Positions 47,694-59,665 are shown, counted from the stretch's first letter. The stretch: DNA of 64,000 bases from Sthenelais limicola (GCA_942159475.1 OW804097.1:5981685-6045684); one strand, 5' to 3'. The notes: generated by a model from the sequence alone, not told the origin. Program-made: numbers and translations.

Positions 47694-48940
47694 TTAATCA
47701 GAGAGCTTGACACGGTCTACAGTAAGAGGTCTGTGTGAATATGTGCGAGATTCAATGTCATAATGGTCCCTCCATGCATAGTCATGGACCTTCATCATCA
47801 ACCCTCTCAGTTCATGCACAGCCTCCTCTGTGCTCACACGTGACCTCCTGTGTGACCCCTCACATGACCTCTGCTTCCTCTCAACACCTGGGCATCTCTC
47901 ATAAATGGCTGTGAGATCTTTAGCTGAGAACTTTGCCTTTCTGGTGTAGACTTTGCAGCCTCTTCTCAGAACACGATCAATCTGTGCTCGTAGTTTAGGC
48001 TTAGCCAACATGGCTCCTTCCCAATGGCGGCCGTTCATCCCCATGGTAACTGACCCAAGCACTGGAACCTTAGTGTTTTTAGGTGTTGCGACAGCAAATT
48101 CATAAACAGCAGGTTTGTTGGTGTCAGTTGCTATGGTAGCACGTCTGTAGCCCACATGGTCAGGTTGGCGTCTGGTCCAGGAGGTGCTGGAGTGTGTGGG
48201 GGCCTTGCGGCGGATGACCTGTGTCCAGCGTGACCAGGGGAGATCACCCAGGAGGAAGTCCCTGGAGGTAGCCTCCTCTCTAAGCACCTTCTCTATGGTG
48301 TCCTTCCTAGGCCGATATGCCTGAAAAATTACATTGTAAATTGATTGTAAAAATATTAAAATTGAACTGAGAAGTTGTTAAATACTGTTTATGGGTATAT
48401 TTTTTTAGAACCATTCAGCAAGAACTGATAATAAGTATCATACCAACATAAAAACTTTTCTTTCAATATAGCTTTAATGATTAAACATTAAATAATTGAA
48501 ATGGTAGTTGAAAGACATTACTGAAGTGTAATATATTTTCAGTAACTAAGTTATCACGGTTACAGTATAATGGTATAATGATTATTTACACTCACCCTCT
48601 TAGTTTTGGTCATTGTGAGCCGTGGAGCCTTCCTCCTCTTGTTGACCTTCCCTCCTCCAGTACCCCTCAGCTCTCCTCTAGGGTCTCTACCAGCATTCCT
48701 ACCAGCTCTCTCAGAATGCACTGGGCTCCTGGACCCAGAACTACAGCAATCAGACATCACAGAGTCAGAGCCAGAGTCAGAGTCTGAGTCAGAGCTGGAG
48801 TCCGATGAGGACTGTATGGAGAGGGAGGGTGCATGGGAGCGTGTATTTGTATACAATGTATTAAGAGCCTTCTCTAGGGAGGCTTCATTATCTGTGTCAG
48901 GTCGGGAGTCACTCCTGTTTTCTGTCACTAGTGGTGCCAT
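47694..48940 (-). CDS. GIY-YIG-like protein (effector-of-transcription type), two coding exons
   Basis: Exon 48940-48596 joins exon 48320-47694 in phase 0 (AAGAGG/GTGAGT donor, TTTTTCAG acceptor) to give 323 residues. The start is MAPLVTENRS at 48940, just after an acceptor-like CTTTCAG at about 48952; an ATG 24 nt further up lies before that splice site. The first exon is a Ser/Asp-rich acidic run followed by a basic KVNKRRKAPR nuclear-type signal. The second encodes GDLPWSRWTQVIRRK, then VYEFAVATP, VPVLGSVTMG, LRAQIDRVLRRGCKVYTR and, near the end, KVHDYAWRDHYDIESRTY. The order VYE-x-AV ... VPV-x-G ... I-x-x-x-L-x-x-G-x-x-V-Y-x-R ... YDYAW resembles the single-GIY-YIG domain of plant effector-of-transcription proteins and invertebrate relatives. 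It probably binds or nicks DNA; I infer this from fold resemblance only. Confidence 0.6.
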
Positions 48941-49279
48941 TGTGGATGTATCTGAAAGAATCAATAATAGAGGTATAAAGATATTCTCTCTTTGTTAGAT
49001 TGTAATAAATGGGTTGGACGAGGACAGGACTTGATATATGTTACAGTATAATAATATTGTGATGTATTATATAAGGGAACTTAATGGGATCAATACAAAT
49101 ATAGAACTGATAATAGGAATGAATATTTCTTATTAAGAATTAACTATTTTATTTGCAAATTAGGCCTATTCATGAGTATTAGGTCCAAATCCAAAGGTCT
49201 AGGATGTAAGTCCATGTTTGTATCTTTCAAAGGTTTAGGAGAGGGATTCCATCTAAATATTCTGCACAGAGTACAATAT

Positions 49280-49650
49280 TATATACCTGGAGCTAGAAGT
49301 AGGATTTTGATGACTTGGTTTTCCTTCTCAAACTCAGTTGTCTTCTGTCCAACTGTTTTATATCTTTAACAAAGGACTTTGATATAATTCTGTGATGAAC
49401 AAGTAGCGCTGTGTGTTGGACGTTTTCTATTCACTCAGTCTGCTGCTGTTGTCGTTGCGATCCTCAGCGAGGGAATGGTTACTGACATGGGGAACCTCCT
49501 GCTATATATACACTGGGGATACCCCCTCCACGCTAGTGACGTCATGGATGTGGTGCAGGGATACCCCAACACGCTCAGACACGTCCAACCCTCCGCGCCA
49601 TCACTCGCCGTTCGGTGGAACTTTTGCGCTCTAAGGCCTGTCATAATAAG
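49280..49650 (-). promoter_or_regulatory. TATA/CRE promoter and noncoding leader exon of the GIY-YIG-like gene
   Basis: On minus: CRE palindrome TGACGTCA (49537-49544), TATATATA (49503-49510), predicted start about 30 nt further near 49475, then a leader ending in GCTCCAG/GTATAT near 49287 that could splice to the exon starting at about 48951. Spacing of CRE to TATA is about 27 bp. The same layout is duplicated at 23230-23600, with TATATAAAAG instead. CRE plus TATA suggests an inducible gene. Confidence 0.5.
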
Positions 49651-49930
49651 ATTGAAACATTGCCTTTTCATGAAAACATGATCAGTTATAATAGACTGCT
49701 TTTATATACTTTGCGATTCAAATATGAAATATTTACTCTTTGAAATAACATAAAATACAAATACAATAAAAGGAAGGTGTTTTGTGAAATTTCATGGAAT
49801 GTTTCATTGAATACCAAATAATAATTGTCATTTGGGGCCTCCAACATTTCCTTATTTGTCAGCCACAACAGCATTGGGGTAAGACTTTAGATGGCAGAGT
49901 GCCCAACTCGCCCAGACTTGCACACAGAGA

Positions 49931-49933
49931 GGT

Positions 49934-49964
<31 letters not shown>

Positions 49965-50015
49965 GGTAGGGAGAGAGGGGGGGGGGGGGGAGGCGGGGAG
50001 GGAGAGAGGGAGAGC
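49931..50015. repeat. (GT)n and poly-G tract
   Basis: GT repeats pass into runs of 18 and 14 Gs and then GGGAGAGA-type purine repeats. On the top strand it has G-quadruplex potential. Pro-rich frames on the other strand are artefacts. Confidence 0.9.
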
Positions 50016-50145
50016 AGTAGCAGACGTGTCTAGACACAACTGTTGATTCTTCTTGTTCCCACCAGGGCAATGTTTTACGAACACCAAATCGCCATGTAGT
50101 TTGATGTTTTAAATTAATCTATTATGATACTAGCTATATTCCTCA

Positions 50146-50300
50146 GTAGAATAGAATAGAATAGAAAGTCTTTTATTTGCCAATAATTAATTACAAAGAA
50201 AGTGACAAATGGGTCGACATGCCTATGTGTCAAAGTTCATCAACACATTTCTTCCTGCTGTTACCCTATTTGGAATATGTTATGATTTAAGTATAAAGAT
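50146..50300 (-). mobile_element. LINE 3'-tail remnant
   Basis: Read on minus, it ends in GGCAAATAAAAGACTTTC and four TTCTA units. The phrase GTCGACC...TTGTCA just upstream and the GCAAATAAAA ending resemble the 3' UTR of the LINE fragment at 26-27.7 kb, so the two are related families. Confidence 0.5.
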
Positions 50301-52798
50301 AATTAATATCTAACGACTAGGGTGTGGTTCATATAACGTATAGTAAAGTACATTACTATACGTTACAATGAGCGTTTATTCAATTATTCGCTTCAAGGAA
50401 TGACATGCTTGTACAAGCAATATGTATGGTAGAAAATATCTAGAAATATTTAGAAAATATCTAAATCTCAATATACTTTGGGATTTTAATTAGTTGAGAA
50501 GTGAGGTGAAGTGAGTAAATTATTGTGAGCGTACCTTACATATACATATGCTTATATGACAATTGAGAAATAGGCTACATGCATGGAAATGTCATTAATT
50601 CTTCTGGAATATGATATATTTCCATGAAGTATATTATAAATACTCGGATGACAGATGTAAAATAAAAACTGTCCTTGAATAAGATAAAGAATAGGAATTA
50701 TCCGGAACTAATCAATGTTTCCTGTGAACTTCAGAATTTTATGAAGAATTAAGTATTATGACTATGACAGATAATTTTATAAAAACATAGGCCAGTGAAC
50801 CACATATGTATGGAAGACCTCACCACCCCTCTCCAGTACTCTCCACCTACAGAACCAGCACAACAAAAACACAAAAGATTGGAAATAATGTACCATCATG
50901 TAATATCAGAAATTTTAGTTATTGTTTATTATGTAATTAGTAAATAAATCAGTTAAAAGCAAGAATATGTAATGGATTACGTGTGACGGCTTCACTTCAG
51001 GATTATACCCAAACAACGCACCAGGAGCCCCTCAGTTACAGTCACTAATCCTTTACTAGTGGTCTGGGAGAGTTAGGAGGGTGGGTGGGTAGGTGGAGGG
51101 TCCCCGGGCACCATTACAACTTATAGGGGGTTGAAATCGTCTCAAAATCGACTAAACGTATTTTATGACCTCCATCTCAGACCGTAAATAATACCATGGA
51201 GGGTATTAATACTTTCAATCTCTGTCTTAGGTGGTTATAAACACTGGACTGCTCAGGGCAGTGGCTAACATCAACCAGATCCCTCTCCCTGCCTCAATAT
51301 TAAATGATTAATGACAGACATTAACAGTCTATGACTCTATAATAGAAGTCGAGTATCCCAGATTAACTCAAGACCAATCTAAAGTGAGAGAGAATGATCA
51401 CAAAGTCAGCCCCCTCAGATAAGATACTATAATAAATAGTACACATAGCCGACACCTCCTATATTAATATAATAGGCCTGTAGGCACACTTATCATGTCG
51501 AACCACTTTACCTGGCCCTCTCACTATAAGTGCATCTACTAGAAACATGTTTATACATGTATCACTTATCGTTTGTGAATCATTATCTAAGCTGATAAAA
51601 CTATTGATCTTCCATCAACCTAGTGTCAACATATTGGTTCAGGAACGTGTGATGGCCACTCTGTGCTGTCATAAAACATCTGTGTGATATACCAGTCATG
51701 GGAAGTGTGAGGTATCGATATAGTATTACATTACTAAATAATTATTAAATGGTGAGAGAGATGAAGGTCCTATTTGTATGGTTGATTCCCCCTCACTGGA
51801 TCAGGTTTGGTAACCGAGGTTTATATACAGTCTATACAAATGAGAATGTCCATGTAATATATATATACATAACGGAAGCATAATGGTGTTTCTCCGTATA
51901 TGCAATATTATCAACTAATCCTTTATTAGATCAAATAGATAATCGATAAACATATTTTAATGAAGCAATGATATTACACCTAGACCTGACAAAAGGAGTA
52001 CTGACATTCATTCATTCTTGATCAACTTTATTTCTAAGACAGACACAGCCTCAACCCAATTATGGACCAATCACATTCATCAAAGAAATTAAAAAATTAT
52101 CTTACCTAATCGGAGATCGATATTCCAACTCTGATAAATATAAAAAGAGACCATTGTCTAGTGGCCACGACATGGAATAACCTCCTGCGTTTTAACGGAA
52201 TTAAATCAATAATATAATACTTAAGAATAAGCTGGAACCTATAATAGCTGCACACATTAGACATGAGCCTAATATAAATATCTGGAGCATATTAATTAAT
52301 CAATAATTATATTCAAGAATACTCAAACGGTTCGTCTCAGAGATTACAAATAACATAGACATTGTTCAAGCTATTCTCTTAACGACAGATTAACAGATAA
52401 CTGTATGGAGGAATCAGGTTACCTGATAGTCTAAGTGAAAATCAATAGAATTAACAAATTAACACATTCAACATGACACCTTCCTAGCAGCATGCACCTC
52501 TGGAATGAAAGGTAAGATATTTTCCTCCCTTCTCAATTTCATGAAAATATTACTGAATCCAGGGGGAAAAGAAAATAACTTATTTTGGAGTGTACGAAGT
52601 GCAAGTTGACACCATAGTTTACTTTATAATGTATTTTATCCTGGTACATTGTAATCTACAGAAATTGATTCTATGATCGTCAGGGCATATCCTAGATACT
52701 GAGCATTATTCTCTATTGATTCTAGAGAAAGATGAAAATAAGTTATTTTGGCTTGTTGGAAGTGCAAGCAGACATCATACTTCATAAGGTACTTTTTA
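50300..52798. other. No gene; one copy of a segmental duplication
   Basis: I see no coding sequence. 51690-52120 is clearly similar to 60250-60600: shared phrases include AATGGTGAGAGAGA, CCCTCACTGG, AATGAGA and GACCAATCACATTCATCAAA, in the same order and orientation. Both copies end near a minus-strand donor-like AG/GTAAGA, so they may be old promoter or leader duplicates. Confidence 0.5.
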
Positions 52799-52800
52799 TA

Positions 52801-52927
52801 CCGAATAGCCCGATGTTGATGTCAAATCGATCGAGACGGAGGGTCAAATCGCACGACACCCCGAAGGGGTGGAGTGAGATTTGACCCGACGTCGAGATCG
52901 ATTTGACATCGACAGAGGGCTATTCGG
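52801..52927. mobile_element. Palindromic MITE with TA flanks
   Basis: The two halves, starting CCGAATAGCCC, are inverted copies (GTCAAATCGATC and AGGGTCAAATC on each side), with a GC-rich CCCCGAAGGGG hairpin in the middle. TA lies at both ends. 127 bp. A Tc1/mariner-like origin would fit a TA target duplication. Confidence 0.8.
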
Positions 52928-53320
52928 TATTTATTTCATACTGATTTATCGATTTATTTGTTATATTTACCTTCATATGACGTTTTTCTTGACGAATTAT
53001 GAACACAATGTCTGAAAACTTATGAAACATGCAAGGCAGCGCTACGCTTCTGCCGCTAAGAAGCGCGATGTCATGAACCAATGATGGTACGTTATTTGGG
53101 TCATGTGCTTCCATGACAACCCGAATCACATACGTATGCGATACGAGATTTCTAATGACACCCCCGAATCATGCCCTTTGTAATCACATACGTATGTAAT
53201 AAATGCTCTACTGGTACATCTGTAATCTACAGAAATTGATTTTATCTTAGATAGTGAACACTATTCTCTATTGATTTTAGAGAAAGGTATCAATACCAAT
53301 GCAGCAAGAACCTGCTAATA

Positions 53321-53642
53321 TTAAAGCTGCACTCTCAGCTAACGTCGATCAAAACCCCATCTAAATTGTCATTTGACCAGAAGTTTTGAGGATTTTCTCC
53401 AGTTGATTTCACTAAAGGGCTCCTTAAACGTCCCCATTTGTGTTTTAATTGGAGGGCCCGCCCAAATCCCTTCATGAGATGACTTCCCTTATTATCGCTC
53501 AACGGTGCATGGCAGTTTTGTCTCTCGTTGATTAGACTTCAAATTCTTGTATTGAGCAGCAGAATATTGATCACTACAGTCATAACATAGATAAATTGTG
53601 CAAGAGTTGGTTTGTCGAAATAGCTGAGAATGCAGCTTTAAA
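53321..53642. mobile_element. TTAAAGCTGCA MITE, intact copy
   Basis: Ends TTAAAGCTGCACTCTCAGCT and, inverted, TTAAAGCTGCATTCTCAGCT. 322 bp, no ORF. Related ends occur alone at about 55604-55620 and, more diverged, at 57467-57485, and a partial copy lies at 59835-60116. TTAAAG-starting MITEs of this kind are very common in marine invertebrate genomes. Confidence 0.85.
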
Positions 53643-54174
53643 CATGAATAAAATAATAGTCACATGCTGAAACAAGTACATTCCCCAGCTAGTCTTTCTG
53701 CCAAAGCCAAAATAGAATGTTTTATAAGTTTATTGCAGCATGAACCTTTTGAAAATATGCTAATACGCTGTGCAAATATATACATAACATATAGTTATTG
53801 AAGGTAGTTATTGTTGTTACGAGCTGAGATTGTTAATCTAGCATTAACAGCTTAACAGTTAAAAAAACAACAGCTTAACAGTTATCTTTTAATCAATTTC
53901 CAATCGATACAAGTGATATGATAACAATAGGATCCACCATTTAGCCTCTCCATGTCGAGTGCCTTATATATCTTTCAATGAAATATTATCACATCGTGAG
54001 TCATTTAAAGATAACAAGGGGATTTTTGTTGATGGTAAAAGCAGAACCTTCGAACATTCTAGCACTCTTATTCCCTTATGTTCCGTTCTGCTCTATGAGC
54101 AAAACTCAGGTAAATGAATATTTTAATCAATTGTAAGTAATTATTATGTCTTATTATTTAATGTATAGATAGCA

Positions 54175-57100
54175 ATGCAGCTGGCGCTAACCAAGAGACT
54201 GCCTGTAGTGAAGTGGTTAAAGGCATTGCTTCTTGTCTGTAAGTATTTCATTGCAAGTAGTTGGTTGAAGTTGTACACGTGTCCAAAGACATTTACATTA
54301 GAGTTTGATAGATGAACACACCATGTATATGCATGTGAGGGTAGGATTGTATTGATTGATAACAAAGGTGATTCAAAATGTTTTATTCAGTATTAACATT
54401 ACATCAAATCAAGATGTTTTCTCCCAGTTCATTAACAGATCTCGCTGCTTTCATTCAAGTTTTAGATTTACTCTTTGAGCTAAAGTGTATGAATACATAA
54501 CTAAAAGAAAATTCAAAAGTAAACCGTATACAACAATATATATAAAACATGTTTATTTGGAAAAGCAAAATCTTCTGGGTAAATTGTCTGTGTTCATGGG
54601 CATTTCTGAACATTTAAAAATGTATCATGGAACTATGTATTTTATGTTATGAATATTATGCAGTTGTATTTACTGTTACAATGACCTGCTTCCATGCTAT
54701 TAAGGACAGAACTACAAACTTATTTATATGAATATTTCAGATGTTCTATTGGAGGAGGTTCCACAGGCTGAGGGTCGACAATGTGACAACCCACTCCGCA
54801 GTGTGAATGGTCTAAACAAAGTCGACCATGTGATTAAATCCGGGGAAAAGCCAATATACTACCCGAATGCTGAAGTCACTGTAGCATGTAGAAATCCAAG
54901 CCATGGGTCCCAGGAGCAAAGGATAAAATGCACCGCATTCAATGGTTGGGTGCCAGGGCCCATTACATTATCTTGCCATGGTAAGTTTACATAGTGTAGG
55001 TACAGGTACAAAGCATCTCTATGTGGGCTTAACTCTCACCTATTTATAATATTATGAAAACAAAATCTTATCTAATTTACTCATTTGTATATATATGTCG
55101 GAAATTATTAATTACCACTTTTATGTTTTGGAAGAATCAACCAAATCAACTCTGAGTGAGCGATAATAAGTGAAGCCAAGCAGTAAAGGATTTCCAAATA
55201 TAAATGTGAACTTTCATGAAGCCTTGTAGTAAAGTCAACGAAATCCTCCAAAATTCTGGTCAAAGCACTTTTAGATGGTTGGAGAGGAATGGAGCAAAAT
55301 GTTAAAAAGCTTTAGGTTTTATCTATGTTAGATGAAATAGGTGGATCGCTGAACAAGTAAGTACTCCGAATGTAGTTTTGAATATGTTTTATTATACTTT
55401 AAAACATGGCGAAAACCCTACGAGTTTCGGCTGTGGGTGGCCTTCGTCAGGGGAATGTAGAAAGTGAGTGATACAGGTTTATATATACAGGCACAAGATA
55501 CACTTTATTTGCACATGTGTCATATTGTGTAAAATGTGTAAAAATGTGTTAGAAGATCCGATTTGCTAAGAAAGGGAGGGGCGTGGTTTTATTTATGTTA
55601 ACTGAGAGTGCAGCTTTAAGTCGAGATATAAGCTTTTAATCCTTAGATATATTTTCCATTGAGTGGTCATTATGTTTCACCTCTACCCTGGACTAGGACA
55701 GAATGGAGATGCTGAGATACTTGTTAGGACACCAAAATTGCACAAATCAGTTTTTCTCGAATTTAGATTTTCCCACCTTGTATATTTGCAGCTTGTATGT
55801 TTGTAAATAAAGGCAAACTTCATGCAGTTATAATGATGGAAAAACATTTTGCTGAACAGTAGCTCCATTATGATGGCTGGCATGACAACTAAAGTTTTTG
55901 TTCTCACTGAACAGAGTCTACAACAAAAAGGCAAGAAAAAACCCATGTCAACCCAACAGTTAGATCAAAATCTACTCCCTTACCTCTGCATGCTGTCACA
56001 ACAACAACAACAATACCAACAACAGCAGCGCCACCAACAATAGCACCAACATTAGCACCACCATTAGCAACAACCACATGTGCACCGACAACCCTGCAAG
56101 ACCTAATAGTTAGCACAGATACTCCTTCTATACCATCCTCACAGGAGAGCTCCACGTATGCTGAAGGGAGGGGAAATGCTCGAGGTAGAGGCAGCTCAGA
56201 GGAAATTATCACAGACGATCAGGGTAGGTTATGGGTTTTATTTTGCGCTTTCAATATTATACCATAAAACACCCGCATCTCTGTATAGTGTATTGTAATT
56301 ATAGTATTATATTTAGTATAGTATAGTATAGTATAGTATTTAGTATTGTAATTATCCCATTTGAAAAGGGCAATAATGCGGAGCAATAGAATATCGATTT
56401 TAATTTTATTTTGCTTTGCTTTATATGGAGGAGCGTCTGATACCTTTTTGAACATTTGGAGCATTGTAAAACTGGTGAAATTTATTAGATATACCTTATA
56501 ATATATTATAGTTAGTTGGGTATATAACATATGGTTGCATATGGGTGAAATCGCCAATGTACAATTCACCTTCTCCAAGCTTCTCCAAATGACCCGAACT
56601 TAAAACAAAAGTGAGGATCAAAACCCATACCCCCAAACCCTGACCCATATCATAAATCTCATCTCATGGCCATCAACGACGATCCTTTAGACCACAAAAT
56701 TCTATCAAAGTATTTGTATTTCTCTTTTAGACATGTACAATAATATTCAATAGAAAAAGAGTGAAACCTCTCAACAACAATGTTGTTCTTCCCTGGTGCC
56801 CTCCGGTATATTTGTTTACATATTAGGTAACAATAAAATGTGTTCAACGCTTAAAACTAATCATTATACTATGACCCCAAGTTCGATTTACAAGGTTTCT
56901 TCTTTATACATCACGTTATGTGATTATAATATCTATATAAATTTTCTTTAACAGCAGTGTTTGCTTACGTTTTTAGTATAAAGTTCATCAATAAATAAGA
57001 CGTAATATTCCTGCATTTATATTATGTGTGTTTGAAAGTTACATGTCACTTTATGCTGTTCTTAATGAACCCATTACAGTAAAACCTGTTTATCCTGTAC

Positions 57101-57467
57101 TGGATTATGTCTTGTATTGTATTCCCATTGAACTACCTTCTATTATTAAGAATTCATTATAGATTCAGATCTTCCATTAGTATGACCAGCTATAGACACT
57201 AGTTCAGTGTTGAACATGTTTTTGATTGCCTTTCTGTGTTGTTTTATCACAGGAGGGAATAAACACAGTCCAGAAATGGAAGTGGCTTCACCTTATTGGA
57301 CGAAAGCCCAGCATGGGGGGTTGGGTGCTGGCTTGTTTCTTGCAGTTATTCTTGTTGCAGTATTGACAGTAGTCCTATGTGTAGGTTGGCCTAATATAAC
57401 AAGAATCTGCATGAAAGACCAGGCGCACCAAACTAGGATGAGGGACAGCGTCCAAATGAATAATTAA
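54175..57467 (+). CDS. Sushi-domain, mucin-stalk, single-pass membrane protein
   Basis: Four exons, all joined in phase 1: 54175-54238, 54741-54980, 55915-56223, 57253-57467 (828 nt, 275 residues). Exon 1 plus the start of exon 2 give a signal peptide (KWLKALLLV then YVLLEEVPQAEG). Exon 2 is one Sushi/CCP module with four cysteines in the usual order and the tryptophan before the last: QCDNPLRSVNG, EVTVACRNPS, RIKCTAFNGW, LSCHG. Exon 3 is a Thr/Pro-rich stalk (VTTTTTIPTTAAPPTIAPT) with one cysteine, likely O-glycosylated. Exon 4 has one hydrophobic helix (GAGLFLAVILVAVLTVVLCV) and a 30-residue cytoplasmic tail without ITAM or ITIM tyrosines. AATAAA follows at 57498 and 57518. A cell-surface recognition or complement-regulator-like role is inferred. 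A broken paralogue lies 10-19 kb upstream on the same strand. Confidence 0.8.
55416..55453 (-). ncRNA. Hammerhead-like motif
   Basis: On minus: CCC, CTGACGA, A, stem GGC/GCC, GAAAC, then TCGTA and GGG. AATAAA follows about 25 nt on. It lies in intron 2 of the Sushi-type gene, antisense to it. In this copy A-CUCG-U-A after GAAA could form the one-pair stem III and cleavage-site UA of a minimal hammerhead. Confidence 0.4.
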
Positions 57468-57972
57468 AGATGCATTATCAGCTGTGGAAGAACCTGAAAT
57501 AAAATGACTATCCTTGAAATAAACAGTCAAAAGCTATCATATGTCCTGGAGGAACGATTTAAATGAAGAAAAACTGATTAAAAGAAACAAATTCCGTCTC
57601 AAATTTTGCTCTGCATACCACTGCACCAGTGCCCTGTTATTGCCCATTCAAGACAGGCAGGGTATTGGGGAACCCCTGGTCATATGCGTGTGCGCAGGGT
57701 CTATTTTCATATAGCTTTGGGTGATTGCACATGGACTGGACACTTGGATAACTGTACATATATACATGATATGTTTATGTATACAAAGAAGCAAGGTTTA
57801 TAAAAAATAGGCCTCATAGTTTCTAATAGACAATCAAGTTATTGGCCACAGTTAGAAACAAACAGACCAATCAGTTGGGTTTATGCATCACTGAACAATG
57901 AATCACCAGTAGGGACATAATTATAGACATGTATAATTGACTATGGTCTGATGATTGGCACTTAAAATTCAA

Positions 57973-59540
57973 TCAATTTTTTTTTTTTTAAGAAATTTTA
58001 TTGGATCTTTTTTCATACAATGATAATCTCGCAGCATCCAAGTAAATATTATTTGTACAGAGTTATGTTACCTCATAATAAATTTAATCCTTTTAAATCT
58101 GTTTACACATCGTTGAACATGGTTTTAGTTGTTCTGTTTGTTTCTACAACCTAGATATAATTATATACATGATAAACCCTTCAAATTTTTTTGTAATTTT
58201 TTCCTCTAAACAACAGGGAGTTGGCTACTCGAATAATAAAATACACGTGGCTAACATGTCAATCAATATACATTTTGATGCGATAACCATACTCATATAC
58301 GTGGTATCGTCTACACTACAAGTACCAGTCATTATTATTTCTGAGATGTTTCTTTATGTCAGACCAAGATTTTTTACGGATTACCGAGGGAAGCTTATTC
58401 CATAGGATTGCCCCAATATAGTGTGGTGTTTTTTTTACCTTTTCTAACTTTGGGGTGATTACCTTTAGTACAGGCCCTTCGTTAACACGTGTTGCGACTG
58501 GCACTTCTTTCAGATTCTCTTGCTTTAGCTGCATTTTATACATTATTCCCAGGATCGCTATTTTGTACCTCTTTTCTAGAGTCGCAATCCCACAATCGTT
58601 ACATAAATCCTCTTTACTTCTTACATCATTCGGGTAAATAATTCTGACTGCACGATACAGAACCCTTTGCAGTTTATTTCTTATTTCCACTGAGACTAAC
58701 GGAGAGAAGAGACTGCCATATTCAAACAACGAGAGGATATGGCTTTTTACGATTGTTTTAGCCATAGGAATTGTTAGGTACTGTCGTATTCGTTGCAACT
58801 GGAACAGTTTAGAGATGGCTGAAGCCTTCATTTTTACGAAATGTTCTCTGAGGGACAGATTGTCATCCACTCTTAATCCTAGATATTTCACCGATTTAGA
58901 ATTTTTGATTTCATGCCCTTTCAAATAGATTTTACCTAAGGTGTTGAAGCGAATTTTCTTTAACCTGTTATTAGTTCCCAATATTTGTATCTGACATTTT
59001 TTTTCGTTTAAACTCAACATATTATCAGACATCCATTTATGAATATTATTCATGGCAAGTTGTGTCTGGGTGATACATCGATCAAGGTCTCGACCCGTTA
59101 TACTGAGTGCGGTGTCATCAGCATATAAAGTCAAATTAATTTTTAAACCTTCTTCATTTAAATTTGCAAAACATCTAGATACATCATTAATAAAAATCAA
59201 AAACAGGATTGGACCAACATGGCTTCCTTGCGGAACGCCTCTGTCAATATTAACCGATTCAGATAGGTGTCCATTTAAGTCAGTTCGCTGATGACGATCT
59301 TTCAAATAATTCATTACCAACCGTATGATCGACGGATTAAAATTATAATAATCAAGCTTTCTTTCCAGTATAGAGTGGTTAATACAATTAAATGCCTTAG
59401 AGATATCGAAGTAAGATGCTATTGACAATAAACCATCATTAATACCTTCAACAATAGGGGTTAGAAAATTGAATAGACTCAGGTTAGTTGATCTATCTTT
59501 CCTAAATCCACCTTGCGAGGGACAGAAAAAGTTGATATGT
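57973..59540 (-). mobile_element. 5'-truncated LINE, RT domain
   Basis: On minus, the coding part starts near 59540 (SQGGFRKDRSTNLSLFNFL), then YFDISKAFNCINHSI, GVPQGSHVGPILFLIFINDV, LYADDTALSI and YLGLRVDDNL, and ends at NNDWYL, stop 58316. The frame is open throughout this stretch. The 3' UTR runs to a poly-A tail (57973-57990 as T on plus). The real A tail distinguishes it from the microsatellite-tailed LINEs elsewhere in the window. Endonuclease and ORF1 are missing. Confidence 0.9.
58316..59428 (-). pseudogene. Reverse transcriptase fragment of the LINE
   Basis: This 370-codon frame contains RT motifs 2 to 7 with all three catalytic aspartates (F-D-I-S-K-A-F and Y-A-D-D), and the C-terminal region with ILWNKLPSVIRKKSW, usual for Jockey/CR1-type LINEs. 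It is intact but has no start of its own; the first Met is internal to the protein. Translation upstream stays open to about 59540, where the LINE is cut off. Confidence 0.85.
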
Positions 59541-59569
59541 CCAATACTGACTAGACACTAGGTGCCTGT

Positions 59570-59665
59570 TGTATAAACTAAGGAAAGCCATATTTGTATG
59601 GCAATAACTTCCCCTGTTGGGAGGGAACAGACGATTCCTTCCTTAGCTTTATACAACAGGCCCCA
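59570..59665. mobile_element. GGGGCCTGTTGTATAAA hairpin MITE
   Basis: Arms TGCCTGTTGTATAAACTAAG and, inverted, GGCCTGTTGTATAAAGCTAA enclose about 35 bp. Total length 96 bp. It lies just outside the 5' end of the LINE. Confidence 0.75.

Noticed and set aside
49852..50087. Two Pro-rich minus-strand frames
   Set aside because: They are translations of the poly-G/GT tract.
53095..53200. Paired CACATACGTATG palindromes
   Set aside because: Only two short copies near the CCGAATAGCCC MITE, too little to call an element or a regulatory site.
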